A stretch of DNA of 39,385 nucleotides from an uncultured Candidatus Melainabacteria bacterium (GCA_934747335.1 CAKVGS010000018.1:1-39385), one strand, 5' to 3'. Positions 24,982-33,178 are shown, counted from the first letter of the stretch. Program-made: numbers and translations. The notes: generated from the letters alone by a model not told the origin.

Positions 24982-25596
24982 TTACAAATTCCTATCCAAA
25001 AATATATTTTTGTCTAATTGAACAAAAAATTCTTGGTAGACTTCGGGAGGGAAATTTCTAAAAACATCTCTTGGTGAAGACTTAACGGTCGTATAACCGT
25101 CAGCATTTTCTAAAACTTTTTCCACAACGACAAATCTGACCTTAGTGCGTCTTCCAACTCTTTGTACAACGACATTTGAATCAAATATTACCGTATGCGG
25201 TGCAATCTCGTTTTTTATACGCATTGAATCTTGAAACATCCCGATAATTGCAGCAGGATTTGCGCCAAAACTTAATGCTAAGCAAGTTGTATTGAGAGCA
25301 AAACTTGTTGAATATAAAGCAACGCGACCTTTCATTGTTCGTTTAAGTTTAATATCTTTTTGTGCTCTTATATAACCCAAATCAAAGTCTGCTTTATTTA
25401 TTACAAAACCGTTATCTTGTAATGTATTTATAACAGCCTTCATAACCATAAAAGTATCAGCCGTATCAAAATAACGTGTTTGTCTTTCACGCAACTCGAG
25501 CATAGAAGGCGATGGCGGAACTTCTACCGCACAGCAAAAAGATGCCTGAAAGAAGCAAAATATTAAAACTAAAATTTTACAAAAAAATCTTTTCAT
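24982..25596 (-). CDS. Small exported protein, paralogue of the next gene upstream
   Basis: I cannot name the family. The 204-residue product has a signal peptide (about 1-22, ending SFCCA). Residues about 36-80 share a pattern with the 169-residue product of 25596-26105: RQTRYFD...MKAVINTLQDNGFVINKA...LGYIRAQKD. A hydrophobic stretch follows (about 90-122) and then beta-rich segments with VVVQRVGRRTKVRFVVVEK. The two genes therefore arose by tandem duplication, and this copy carries an extra insert of about 35 residues. Its ATG overlaps the upstream stop by one base (TAATG). Envelope location is likely; the role is unknown. Confidence 0.82.
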   Translation of the reverse strand: MKRFFCKILVLIFCFFQASFCCAVEVPPSPSMLELRERQTRYFDTADTFMVMKAVINTLQDNGFVINKADFDLGYIRAQKDIKLKRTMKGRVALYSTSFALNTTCLALSFGANPAAIIGMFQDSMRIKNEIAPHTVIFDSNVVVQRVGRRTKVRFVVVEKVLENADGYTTVKSSPRDVFRNFPPEVYQEFFVQLDKNIFLDRNL

Positions 25597-26105
25597 TATA
25601 TCTTTTGTTTTTGAATAAATATTGCTTTATCTACTTTACTAAAGAAATTTTGGTAATACGTTTCATCCGTCACATCTTCAATCTTCTGAGCATTACCATA
25701 AACGTTCAACAGTTTACGCTTAAAATTCACTCTGACTTTAAACGATTTTCCGTATTCAGAAATATTAGCAGTAGTTTCAATTACTGCAACGACCGCACCT
25801 GCTTCTTTTTTTGCACCAAACTCTTGTTCAAAATTTATGGTTTTATCTCTGGTACTAAATTCTTTTGCACCTGAAATAAAGCCCAACAGAGAACTTGCAT
25901 TATTAACAATAAAACCTTCGTCCTGCAAAACATTTAACATTGCTTTCATCAAAGTAGCTTTGTCTATATTATCATATTGTCTTGTTTGATATTGGCGCTT
26001 CTGTAATTGTGTTTGAGGAGTTATAACTTCATTTTTTGCAAAGCATGGCGTCGTAAAGGTTGCAAACGCTATTAGTACTAAAAATATACCTAAAAATCTT
26101 TTCAT
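25596..26105 (-). CDS. Small exported protein, paralogue of the next gene downstream
   Basis: The 169-residue product has a signal peptide (about 1-23, ending PCFA) and the shared pattern RQYQTRQYD...LMKAMLNVLQDEGFIVNNA...LGFISGAKE. The middle is shorter than in its paralogue. The C-terminal half alternates hydrophobic and charged residues (FKVRVNFKRKLLN), suggesting a beta-sheet domain. It sits 8 bases after the BamE-like gene with CTAGGAG as ribosome site, so all three exported proteins form one operon. No function can be assigned. Confidence 0.82.
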   Translation of the reverse strand: MKRFLGIFLVLIAFATFTTPCFAKNEVITPQTQLQKRQYQTRQYDNIDKATLMKAMLNVLQDEGFIVNNASSLLGFISGAKEFSTRDKTINFEQEFGAKKEAGAVVAVIETTANISEYGKSFKVRVNFKRKLLNVYGNAQKIEDVTDETYYQNFFSKVDKAIFIQKQKI

Positions 26106-26113
26106 AAGAACTC

Positions 26114-26653
26114 CTAGAAATTACTCATGTGATATTTGAATGATTCAACTTTTTGATTATTGAATTTAATAACAATAGTCAAAGTTCTTTGATTAGATTG
26201 AGCATTGCCGCCTGAAGTACCATAGCTTGTACCAATTAAACCTCCGCCTGCTCCATGGCTGCCGTATCCACCGCCACCAAGTTTCGCGCCGATTTCGAAG
26301 CCGTTTGTGTTGTATGATTGAACAGATGCAACTTTATCATAAATCCAAGTTTCTTTGCCATCAGAATCAGTTGTAACGATGTTTGGTGAACCTAGAGCCA
26401 TTGCAACTTCTGTTTGTGAAGTACCTATTTTAACGCTTTTTTGTGCGACACCAAGAGTCAACTTAGTTTCTACCATTGGACTTGCAGTACATCTTTCAGG
26501 ATGTTTAACACATTGTATTTCTTGTTTTCTTTTAATTTTTTCCAATTTTCTCTGATACTTAATTTCAGCTTTTTGAACTTCCGTATTATCAACTATTGCA
26601 AAAGCAGGCATAACAAAAGCTAAAGCAATTAACATCAAAAACAATTTTTTCAT
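26114..26653 (-). CDS. Exported protein with SmpA/BamE-like domain
   Basis: The 179-residue product starts at ATG 26653 (AAAAGGAG 9 bases upstream), not at the longer frame to 26686. It has a signal peptide (about 1-19, ending PAFA) and a charged helix (QKAEIKYQRKLEKIKRKQE). A segment IGTSQTEVAMALGSPN...ETWIYDK follows, the pattern of SmpA/OmlA/BamE-type small outer-membrane assembly domains. After it come a glycine-rich stretch (about 125-155) and a final beta strand. The Cys pair in IQCVKHPERC may form a disulphide. There is no lipobox, unlike true BamE. It is the first gene of a three-gene exported-protein operon. Confidence 0.82.
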   Translation of the reverse strand: MKKLFLMLIALAFVMPAFAIVDNTEVQKAEIKYQRKLEKIKRKQEIQCVKHPERCTASPMVETKLTLGVAQKSVKIGTSQTEVAMALGSPNIVTTDSDGKETWIYDKVASVQSYNTNGFEIGAKLGGGGYGSHGAGGGLIGTSYGTSGGNAQSNQRTLTIVIKFNNQKVESFKYHMSNF

Positions 26654-26780
26654 ACTTAAAAACTCCTTTTGATGTAAGTTTAGCATATTTTTTAATCTTA
26701 ATAAATATATTGTTAAAAATTATTAATCTAAATAATGTTTCAAATAGTTGATATCACCTTCTTATTTTTTTAGAGTTTAT

Positions 26781-26914
26781 GCCACCCTCATCAGAGCTCC
26801 GCTCAGCTTCTCCCCTCGGAGGGAGAAGCAGTGAAACGCGTCAGTTTAGCACAAGTGACCGCTTCGGCTGGAAGCCTGATGAGGGTGATATAGACTCAAG
26901 AACATGAGGATAGC
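26781..26914. repeat. Palindromic repeat family A, copy 3
   Basis: The complete left end CCACCCTCATCAG, one CTTCTCCCC/GGGAGAAG hairpin and a diverged centre are present. The right arm is shortened, and the right end GATGAGGGTGATATAGA continues as TCAAGAACATGAGGATAGCA. That extension is shared with copy 4. It lies in the gene-free stretch 26654-27235. Confidence 0.85.
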
Positions 26915-26983
26915 ACTGATTCAAAAAATAACATGAAAAAGCCAACATCCCCTTAATTAAACTAAAAAATCACCATTTTACGC

Positions 26984-26996
26984 AATTGTTACAAAA
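26984..26996. promoter_or_regulatory. TTGTAACAA-type motif upstream of the YD-repeat gene
   Basis: AATTGTTACAAAA lies about 240 bases upstream of the start and 170 bases upstream of the sigma-28 promoter. It is the same core as at 1741, 15477 and 23228. It is far from the promoter, so a role here is less certain. Confidence 0.3.
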
Positions 26997-27052
26997 TTTT
27001 AATAATATTTTTTAATGCATTCTCAATTGTTAAGAAATTCCAAAAATCTTTA

Positions 27053-27148
<96 letters not shown>

Positions 27149-27160
27149 TTTTAAAAGTCC

Positions 27161-27187
27161 TAAAGTTTTCACAAAAAATGTCGATAT
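27161..27187 (+). promoter_or_regulatory. Sigma-28 (FliA)-type promoter of the YD-repeat gene
   Basis: TAAAGTTT (27161-27168), exactly 11 bases and GTCGATAT (27180-27187) match 14 of 16 positions of the FliA consensus. The context CC before the -35 box and an A-rich spacer are the same as at 1702 and 37645. The leader to the ATG at 27236 would be about 40 bases. Confidence 0.75.
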
Positions 27188-27235
27188 ACAAATTGTAAGA
27201 TACAAAACTCATAACGTATGAAAGGAGTACTAACG

Positions 27236-28693
27236 ATGGGAAATGAACAAATTAGATTTGGCATGAGCGATTACAACGGCTCAAAAGGTTTTAGAATTCG
27301 TAATTTTAACAAATTAGCAAACGAAATTAGAATTGATGACATTTTTAATCAACTGGGTGGTGAAAAGAAGATGTCAGAAAAAACAAAAAACACTATGATG
27401 AGTTTATTTATTAGTATTGCCGGCCAAGATGGTGTTATTGATAAAAATGAACTAAAAAAATATTTAATGGCGCTAGACAAAGCTGCTGCTGATGGTGATG
27501 TTTTTTCTGTCGATAAAGAAACATTAGACAGAAATGAACTTTACGACTTGGAAGCAAAGCGTGGTAATGTCAAACCACAAGAACATATTTTAGGAATACC
27601 TGTAAACATAGATAAAGAGGCGCGTGTTACATTAGGACGATTTGTTAAGGCATTAGTAAATGCAAACGATAAAAATGTTGTCAAAGAAGCTAAAGAAGAA
27701 GCTGCTAAAAAAGCAGAAGCAGCAGATTTAGCAAGAAGAACTAGTTATGATAAACAAGGCAATCGTATTGTTAAATATGATGACAAAACCGTTATATACA
27801 GTGGTAAAAGTAATCATGTAATGAAAGAAATTGTTGATGATAAAGATTATGTTTGGACAACAAAGTATTTAAAAGATGATAGAGTTACTCAAAAAACGAC
27901 CAAGCGCAAAGATGGTAGTTATAGCTCCGTTCAAAATTATTATTATAATAAGAATGGAACACTTACAAAAACCGTAGAAAAAGATAATAATGGTGTCGTT
28001 GATACCAGACATTATTATAAAAGCGGAAATGTATCAAAAGAAATATACAATGATCCACATATAAATGAAGTTACAGAAAATTATTACAAAGACGGTGCTT
28101 ATAATTCATACAAAGAAGTTGTAAAAGATAAAGCCGGTAATGTAGAACAGACAACAATGTTCAAAAATACAAAAGAAGGAAATCGCATCAGTTCGGAAAC
28201 AAAGAATGCTGATGGCAAAACAACACATACTGCTAATTATGATAAAAATGGTGATGTAAAAACAGAAACATATTATGCAGAGACTGGTCATTCATCAACT
28301 TATACTCTTGGAAAACATGGTCGTATTATATCAGGTGTACACAAAGACGCTAATGGTAAAGTTGTTGAAACAGAACAACATTTTTATGATGCTAAAGGTC
28401 GTGATGCAAAATTTGTGAGAAAAGATACCGATGGTAATATTACTGAAACAAGTACAACAACTTATGGTAAAAATTCGTTAAGTAGAACCGAAATTAGAGA
28501 TGCTGACGGTAATTTAAAAGAAGTTTTCATACTGAATAAAAATAAAAAAATATCTGAAAGATACAATGGTAACAAGTTATTGTGCACTGAAGAAACGACT
28601 TCTGATAATAAATCGATTTACAAAAATGCAGAAGGTGAAGTTATTACAGAAGATGAATATATGGGAATAATACGCGCTCACAGAGAACGATAA
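27236..28693 (+). CDS. YD/RHS-like repeat protein under a sigma-28-type promoter, unknown
   Basis: I take ATG 27236 (MGNEQIRF, 485 residues): AAAGGAG ends 8 bases upstream, while the ATG at 27218 has no ribosome site. There is no Sec signal peptide; the N-terminus is rich in N, S, R, F. Residues about 62-73 (AGQDGVIDKNEL) look like an EF-hand or TerB-like loop that has lost its first ligands. From about 160 to 470 come some 15 units of roughly 20 residues of the type YDKNGDVKTETYY, KDANGKVVETEQHFY, RDADGNLKEVF. These resemble YD (RHS) or MORN-variant repeats that form beta strands, often found in surface or secreted proteins. No toxin or RHS core domain is present. Repeat family A copies lie on both sides. 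Confidence 0.85.
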   Translation: MGNEQIRFGMSDYNGSKGFRIRNFNKLANEIRIDDIFNQLGGEKKMSEKTKNTMMSLFISIAGQDGVIDKNELKKYLMALDKAAADGDVFSVDKETLDRNELYDLEAKRGNVKPQEHILGIPVNIDKEARVTLGRFVKALVNANDKNVVKEAKEEAAKKAEAADLARRTSYDKQGNRIVKYDDKTVIYSGKSNHVMKEIVDDKDYVWTTKYLKDDRVTQKTTKRKDGSYSSVQNYYYNKNGTLTKTVEKDNNGVVDTRHYYKSGNVSKEIYNDPHINEVTENYYKDGAYNSYKEVVKDKAGNVEQTTMFKNTKEGNRISSETKNADGKTTHTANYDKNGDVKTETYYAETGHSSTYTLGKHGRIISGVHKDANGKVVETEQHFYDAKGRDAKFVRKDTDGNITETSTTTYGKNSLSRTEIRDADGNLKEVFILNKNKKISERYNGNKLLCTEETTSDNKSIYKNAEGEVITEDEYMGIIRAHRER

Positions 28694-28719
28694 ATTTAAA
28701 TCAAAAATTTCTAAAGTTG

Positions 28720-28755
28720 GTATGGTTTGATGTTAATCATCAAACCATACTTTTT
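28720..28755 (+). terminator. Rho-independent terminator of the YD-repeat gene
   Basis: A 13-bp perfect stem GTATGGTTTGATG/CATCAAACCATAC with a TTAAT loop is followed by TTTTT, 27 bases after the stop codon. Confidence 0.92.
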
Positions 28756-28770
28756 AAATAAAATGTTTTG

Positions 28771-28870
28771 TATCACCCTCATCAGGCTTCCAGCCAGCTT
28801 CTCCCCTCAAGGGAGAAGCTGGCTGGAAGCCTGATGAGGGTGGTATAGATTCAAGAGCATGAGGGTAGCA
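28771..28870. repeat. Palindromic repeat family A, copy 4 (centre deleted)
   Basis: A perfect 32-bp inverted repeat (28774-28805 and 28811-28842) has only a 5-base loop CTCAA, so the central segment seen in copies 1-3 is absent. The right end GATGAGGGTGGTATAGATTCAA and its extension match copy 3. It would form a very stable hairpin. Confidence 0.92.
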
Positions 28871-28905
28871 AAGATAGCTAATAAACACAGGAAAAACAAA
28901 CAATA

Positions 28906-28943
28906 AAAAAACTGGCAATGATTAAACATTGCCAGTTTTTTTT
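28906..28943. terminator. Terminator of the dapB-fabZ operon (bidirectional form)
   Basis: AAACTGGCAATG and CATTGCCAGTTT pair around ATTAAA, with an A-run before and a T-run after. Read on the minus strand it follows the fabZ stop by about 10 bases. Confidence 0.9.
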
Positions 28944-28953
28944 AAACCAACTC

Positions 28954-29433
28954 TTATTTCAAAGCAACTGTCATATCAGCTTCGATACAAACTTTGCCGT
29001 CTACATAGCCTACGCCATGGCTCTTGCAGATAGGGCCTTTTGCCTTAATTAATTCAATGTGCATTTCAAATCTGTCACCAGGTCTTACAATGTTTTTAAA
29101 TCTAACATTATCAACTCCTGCATACAAAGTCAATTTACCTTTATATTGTGGCAAGCACATCAAAACAGGTGCTGAGCATTGAGCCAAAGCTTCCAGTTGC
29201 AATACACCAGGCATTACAGGATTACCTGGGAAGTGACCTTGGAAAAATGCTTCATTCATAGTTAAGTTTTTATAGCCTTTTGCATATTTACCGGGAACAC
29301 ATTCTGTAATTCTATCTACCAACAAAAATGGGTATCTGTGAGGAATCATTTCCATAATTTGCATAACGTCAAATGATAAAATGTCTTCACCATTCTCAGT
29401 TTCGCCAATTTTTACTCCTAATTCTTCTGTCAT
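28954..29433 (-). CDS. fabZ: 3-hydroxyacyl-ACP dehydratase FabZ
   Basis: FabZ dehydrates 3-hydroxyacyl-ACP in fatty-acid elongation and competes with LpxC/LpxD for hydroxyacyl chains, which explains its place beside them. The 159-residue hot-dog-fold product has the catalytic His in PHRYPFLLVDRI (about 32-43), the GHFPGNPVMPGVLQLEALAQ block with the catalytic Glu (about 75-94), and PGDRFEMHIEL near 123. Length is normal. AAGGAG precedes the ATG, and lpxC ends 11 bases upstream. It is the last gene of the operon; a terminator follows, so lpxA, often next in other genomes, is not here. Confidence 0.95.
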   Translation of the reverse strand: MTEELGVKIGETENGEDILSFDVMQIMEMIPHRYPFLLVDRITECVPGKYAKGYKNLTMNEAFFQGHFPGNPVMPGVLQLEALAQCSAPVLMCLPQYKGKLTLYAGVDNVRFKNIVRPGDRFEMHIELIKAKGPICKSHGVGYVDGKVCIEADMTVALK

Positions 29434-29444
29434 TTAATTTCTCC

Positions 29445-30281
29445 TTATATTTTTACTAATTTGTTTTTTAATACTTGAGCAACTTTTGTGTGAACAGCAT
29501 GTCCTGCTTCTTTCACCAAAATTTGCGCTTTGAAATTGAGCGGTGAAACACCTGTTAAATACAAATCACCAATCAAATCCAAAATTTTGTGTTTAATAGG
29601 TTCGTTTTCTGAGCGTAATTCCGTAGTAAAGCCTTCATCCTTCAAACCAACTGTATTATCAATAGTCACACCCTTTGCAAATCCGAGCATTTGATATTTT
29701 TTCAAATCCTTAAAGAAACCAAAAGTTCTAGCCTCAATAATTTCTTCCAAATTTTTATTGTCCATTGTTACCCAACATCCGCGCAAATCGGGGTGGTCAT
29801 AGTTTACAGAATAAGTAATTCTAAGTTCTTTATCAGGAACAATAATAAGGCTTGTTTTTCCATTCAAATAATAAACCGGTTCTGACACTGTATAAGCGTC
29901 TTTATTTACACCTTCTATACCGGCTTTTTTAAACAATTCAACCCAAACTTTTGAACTACCGTCAAAAATCGGCATCTCGGTTTCAGATAAGTAAACATCA
30001 ATCGAATCAATTCCGCATATAGCGCAAGCTGCAATAAAGTGTTCACAAAGCATTACTTTGTATTTATAGTCACCCAACAAAGTTCTGTGTTCTTTACTAC
30101 ACAGAGTTACGCAATGGTCTGTTGAATATAAGTTTTCTATGCTAACATTAAACGGCACATCCGCACCTTTTGAAAAAATACGAATATTACCACCGCGTGA
30201 AGGTTTTATTAAAACCTCACATTCGCGATTTTTCATTAATCCTTTACCTGATGTTTTTATTTCTGATTTTATTGTTCCCAT
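29445..30281 (-). CDS. lpxC: UDP-3-O-acyl-N-acetylglucosamine deacetylase LpxC
   Basis: LpxC catalyses the first committed step of lipid A synthesis. The 278-residue product has the first zinc ligand in CEHFIAACAICGID (about 79-92), the FDGSSKVWVE block, EARTFGF near 184, the LGFAKGVTIDNTVGL segment near 200, the zinc ligands in EPIKHKILDLIGDL near 230, and the active-site His in EAGHAVH near 260. All expected catalytic residues are visible. AAGGA lies 9 bases before the ATG. The gap to lpxD (108 bases) contains an inserted hairpin element, unlike the tight spacing elsewhere in the operon. Confidence 0.95.
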   Translation of the reverse strand: MGTIKSEIKTSGKGLMKNRECEVLIKPSRGGNIRIFSKGADVPFNVSIENLYSTDHCVTLCSKEHRTLLGDYKYKVMLCEHFIAACAICGIDSIDVYLSETEMPIFDGSSKVWVELFKKAGIEGVNKDAYTVSEPVYYLNGKTSLIIVPDKELRITYSVNYDHPDLRGCWVTMDNKNLEEIIEARTFGFFKDLKKYQMLGFAKGVTIDNTVGLKDEGFTTELRSENEPIKHKILDLIGDLYLTGVSPLNFKAQILVKEAGHAVHTKVAQVLKNKLVKI

Positions 30282-30296
30282 ACCAATTATTCCTTA

Positions 30297-30389
30297 GGGG
30301 AATAAGCCCCCACCCTAGCCCTCCCCCGAGGAGAGGGAATGCAAGACTTGTTTTCTTTATTGTAGGTTGGGCTTTCAGCCCAACAATAA
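30297..30389. repeat. Hairpin repeat between lpxD and lpxC
   Basis: GTTGGGCT/AGCCCAAC with a 3-base loop (30366-30384; stem extended by wobble) and a C/G-rich CCCTCCCCCGAGGAGAGGG-type segment (30319-30337) sit inside the operon. The wording resembles other intergenic repeats of the window. It could cause attenuation or protect mRNA ends, but has no T-run on the minus strand and is unlikely to be a full terminator. Confidence 0.6.
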
Positions 30390-31493
30390 TTACTTACCTT
30401 CGCCTTCGTTTACGCTTTCTTCAAATGATTTAAGAAGTGGTTCGTATTTTTTGAATTTAGCAATTAAATCGCCTGCATCTTTCATAATCTTCAACTGCTT
30501 GATAAATTCTTTTCTTGGAACAGCAGGTGCGCCAACTACAATTGATTTTGCAGGGAAACTCTTTGTAACACCTGCTTGAGCTGCAATAATTGTATCATCA
30601 CCAATTGAAATATGATCAGCTAAACCGGCTTGACCTGCAATAACTACTCTATCGCCTATTACACAGCTACCTGCAATACCAACTTGAGAAACAATCATAC
30701 AACCTTTACCAATACGGCAATTATGACCAATCATTACCAAGTCGTCGATTTTTGTGTTATCACCAACAACCGTATTTTCAATAGTACCTCTGTCAATAGC
30801 TGTATTAGCACCAATTTCTACATTGTTACCGATTACAACAGAACCGATTGAAGGTATTTTGAAGATAACTTGTTGAACGTCATTTTCTTTAATTTCACCA
30901 TCTTTACGAGCTTGTTCTATGTTGTTCGGATTTTCAGTTACGAAACTGAAACCGTCAGCACCAAGAGAGACTCCGTGGTGTAAAATTACTTTATTACCAA
31001 CTTTTACTCTGTCACCAATACAAACCGCCGGGTGGAAGAAACATTCAGCGCCGATTTGTGCACCGTTTCCAATATAACCGTTAGCTAAAATCTTTGTATT
31101 GTCACCAATTACAGCATTTTCTGCTACAACAACATTTGCGCCTAAAGATACGTTTTGACCGATTTTTGCAGAAGGATGAACAACTGCAGTTGGGTGAATA
31201 CCTGAATTAACATGTGGTTCTTCGTAGAACATTGTAATTAATTTCATCATTGCCAATCTTGGTCTTTCTACTTCGATTGTTGAATAACCATCTATATTTA
31301 CACCCAAAGGAACAAGAGCTGCTTGAGCTTTTGTTTTAGAAAGATTATTAATTTCATCTTCACCTAAAGCTAAAGCCAATGTATTTTCATCTGCCAAAAG
31401 AGGTGGAGCTATGTTTGTAATAGCTACATCTTTTGCTTTAGAAAGCATACCGCCTGTAATTTGTGCAATTTGTTCCAATGTAAAAGTTTTCAT
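30390..31493 (-). CDS. lpxD: UDP-3-O-acylglucosamine N-acyltransferase LpxD
   Basis: LpxD adds the second hydroxyacyl chain in lipid A synthesis. The 367-residue product has the N-terminal uridine-binding domain (about 1-100). It is followed by a left-handed beta-helix of hexapeptide repeats (IGQNVSLGANVVVAENAVIG and on, about 110-320), with the catalytic His in MIGHNCRIGKG near 253. A helical C-terminus (KEFIKQLKIMKDAGDLIAKF) forms the trimer's tail. AAGGAG lies before the ATG, 15 bases after the rfaE2 stop. Its presence with lpxC and fabZ shows an LPS-type outer membrane. Confidence 0.95.
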   Translation of the reverse strand: MKTFTLEQIAQITGGMLSKAKDVAITNIAPPLLADENTLALALGEDEINNLSKTKAQAALVPLGVNIDGYSTIEVERPRLAMMKLITMFYEEPHVNSGIHPTAVVHPSAKIGQNVSLGANVVVAENAVIGDNTKILANGYIGNGAQIGAECFFHPAVCIGDRVKVGNKVILHHGVSLGADGFSFVTENPNNIEQARKDGEIKENDVQQVIFKIPSIGSVVIGNNVEIGANTAIDRGTIENTVVGDNTKIDDLVMIGHNCRIGKGCMIVSQVGIAGSCVIGDRVVIAGQAGLADHISIGDDTIIAAQAGVTKSFPAKSIVVGAPAVPRKEFIKQLKIMKDAGDLIAKFKKYEPLLKSFEESVNEGEGK

Positions 31494-31508
31494 AATACAC
31501 TCCTTTTA

Positions 31509-31976
31509 TTATCCTAAACACTTTTTAATTACGTTTGTAGTTGATTTTCCGGCTACAAAGTCGATAAATTCAACTTTTATATTATTTTTGATTACGATTT
31601 CTCTCTCAGGAAGAGTTTCTAACGTGTAATCAGCACCTTTTGTATAGATATCCGGCTTAATTGCTTCCAATAAAGCTGCCGGAGATTTCTCTTCAAATAA
31701 TACCACATAATCAACGCATGACAAAGCACTTAACAATTCGGCTCTATCTTGTTCATTATTAATTGGTCTGTCTTCGCCTTTAATCATTTTTACTGATTTA
31801 TCGGAATTAAGCATGACAATTGAATAATCCGCTAGTGCTTTGGTTTTCTGCAAATATCTTACATGACCTACATGCAAAATATCAAAACAGCCGTTTGTTG
31901 CAGCAAATGTTTTACCTTTTGCCTGCCCTTTTCTTACTATATCAATAATTTCTTTTTGTGAAACTAATTTTCCCAC
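31509..31976 (-). CDS. rfaE2: ADP-heptose synthesis adenylyltransferase (RfaE2/HldE C-domain type)
   Basis: The enzyme transfers AMP to D-glycero-D-manno-heptose 1-phosphate to make ADP-heptose for the LPS inner core. The 155-residue product is a stand-alone nucleotidyltransferase domain. It has TNGCFDILHVGHVRYLQ (about 27-43, with the HxGH signature), SDKSVKMIKGEDRPINNEQDRAELL in parts near 58-82, and TKGADYTLETLPE near 115. The kinase half found in fused HldE is absent. The start is GTG at 31976, with AGAGG 6 bases upstream, 2 bases after orf61. Other cytidylyltransferases share the fold, but GADY and the GEDRP stretch favour RfaE2. Confidence 0.92.
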   Translation of the reverse strand: MGKLVSQKEIIDIVRKGQAKGKTFAATNGCFDILHVGHVRYLQKTKALADYSIVMLNSDKSVKMIKGEDRPINNEQDRAELLSALSCVDYVVLFEEKSPAALLEAIKPDIYTKGADYTLETLPEREIVIKNNIKVEFIDFVAGKSTTNVIKKCLG

Positions 31977-31978
31977 GC

Positions 31979-32164
31979 TTAACCTCTAATTATTTTTTCA
32001 ATAGAAACGCTAATGGAGTTTTTCATTTTTTGGAAAGAATCTGCTTGAGATTTTATTTTTACACTGGTTTCTTTTGGCAAAATACTTTCAACAAATTCTT
32101 TTGCTTTTCTCATCTTCCTGTCAGTCGGTCTAATGTTTAAATTTGCTATTCTTGGTACGTTCAT
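31979..32164 (-). CDS. Small 61-aa protein in the dapB-fabZ operon, unknown
   Basis: I do not recognise it. The 61-residue product is basic, with a helical stretch (RPTDRKMRKAKEFVESILP, about 12-30) and a Ser/Lys-rich second half; there is no membrane segment or Cys motif. It fills the space between asd and rfaE2 exactly: its ATG adjoins the asd stop and its stop lies 2 bases before the rfaE2 GTG. GGGG lies 9 bases upstream of the ATG. The fit between two real genes is the main reason to accept it. Confidence 0.7.
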   Translation of the reverse strand: MNVPRIANLNIRPTDRKMRKAKEFVESILPKETSVKIKSQADSFQKMKNSISVSIEKIIRG

Positions 32165-33178
32165 TTAAAATAACCCCATTTCTATTACTCTTTTGCATAT
32201 TCTAACAGTATTTAATGCCGCCCCAATTCTCAAATTATCAGCGACACACCACAATGAAATACCATTATCAAACGCTAAATTTTTTCTTATTCTTCCAACA
32301 AAAACCGGATCAACACCGCTTGCATCCCTCGTTGTAGGGTATTCGAAGTTTGCAGGATTGTCTATAACCTTTACACCATAAGCATTTGATAAAATTTCTC
32401 TAACCTTTTCTGGTGTAACTTCTTTATTAAATTCAATATCAACAGCCTCAGAATGTCCGTTAAATACAGGAACACGAGCAGCTGTACAAGAAATCATCGT
32501 ACTTTCGTCCAAGTGTAAAATTTTTCTTGTTTCATTAACAACTTTCATTTCTTCTTTTGTATAACCATTTTCACAAAATACATCAATTTGCGGAATTACA
32601 TTAAATGAAATAGGTTTTTTGAAACATTTGTTTTCAAAAGGTTTGCCTTCTAAATTTGCAATTGTATCTTCTTTTAGCTCATTTATTGCAGCTAATCCTG
32701 CACCTGACACTGCCTGATAAGTTGATACAATTAGTCTTTTATAGCCAAATTGTTTTAAAGGTTCAAGTACTAACATTAATTGAGATGTTGAACAGTTCGG
32801 ATTTGCAATAATGCCTTTATGTTTTCTTAAATCTTCATCGTTTACACCCGCAATAACAAGCGGTACATCTTTTTCCATTCTAAAAGCAGATGAATTATCA
32901 ATAATTAGACCACCACGTTTAACGATTTCAGGTGCGAACTTTTGGCTTGTAGAACCGCCTGCTGATGCCATAACAATATCAACATCGTCAAAAACATCAG
33001 GCGTAGCTTCAATTACTGTATATTCCTGCCCTTTAAAAGTGATTTTTGAACCTGCACTTTTTACACTTGATAAGAATTTAATACTTTCAAATTCTATACC
33101 AAGTTCTTCCGTAATCTTTGTAATTTCTCTTCCTACAACGCCAGTCGCGCCTAAAATAGCTATTCTCGGTTTTCTCAT
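32165..33178 (-). CDS. asd: Aspartate-semialdehyde dehydrogenase
   Basis: Asd reduces aspartyl phosphate to the semialdehyde feeding lysine/diaminopimelate, threonine and methionine synthesis. The product has the NADP-binding GATGVVGREI near residue 9, SAGGSTSQKFAP near 74, the catalytic Cys in NPNCSTSQL near 127, the STYQAVSGAGLAA block near 152, and the active-site His in RVPVFNGHSEAV near 240. I choose ATG 33178 (337 residues) because GGAG lies 9 bases upstream. A GTG at 33193 would place that ribosome site inside the gene. It follows dapB by 20 bases. Confidence 0.95.
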   Translation of the reverse strand: MRKPRIAILGATGVVGREITKITEELGIEFESIKFLSSVKSAGSKITFKGQEYTVIEATPDVFDDVDIVMASAGGSTSQKFAPEIVKRGGLIIDNSSAFRMEKDVPLVIAGVNDEDLRKHKGIIANPNCSTSQLMLVLEPLKQFGYKRLIVSTYQAVSGAGLAAINELKEDTIANLEGKPFENKCFKKPISFNVIPQIDVFCENGYTKEEMKVVNETRKILHLDESTMISCTAARVPVFNGHSEAVDIEFNKEVTPEKVREILSNAYGVKVIDNPANFEYPTTRDASGVDPVFVGRIRKNLAFDNGISLWCVADNLRIGAALNTVRICKRVIEMGLF

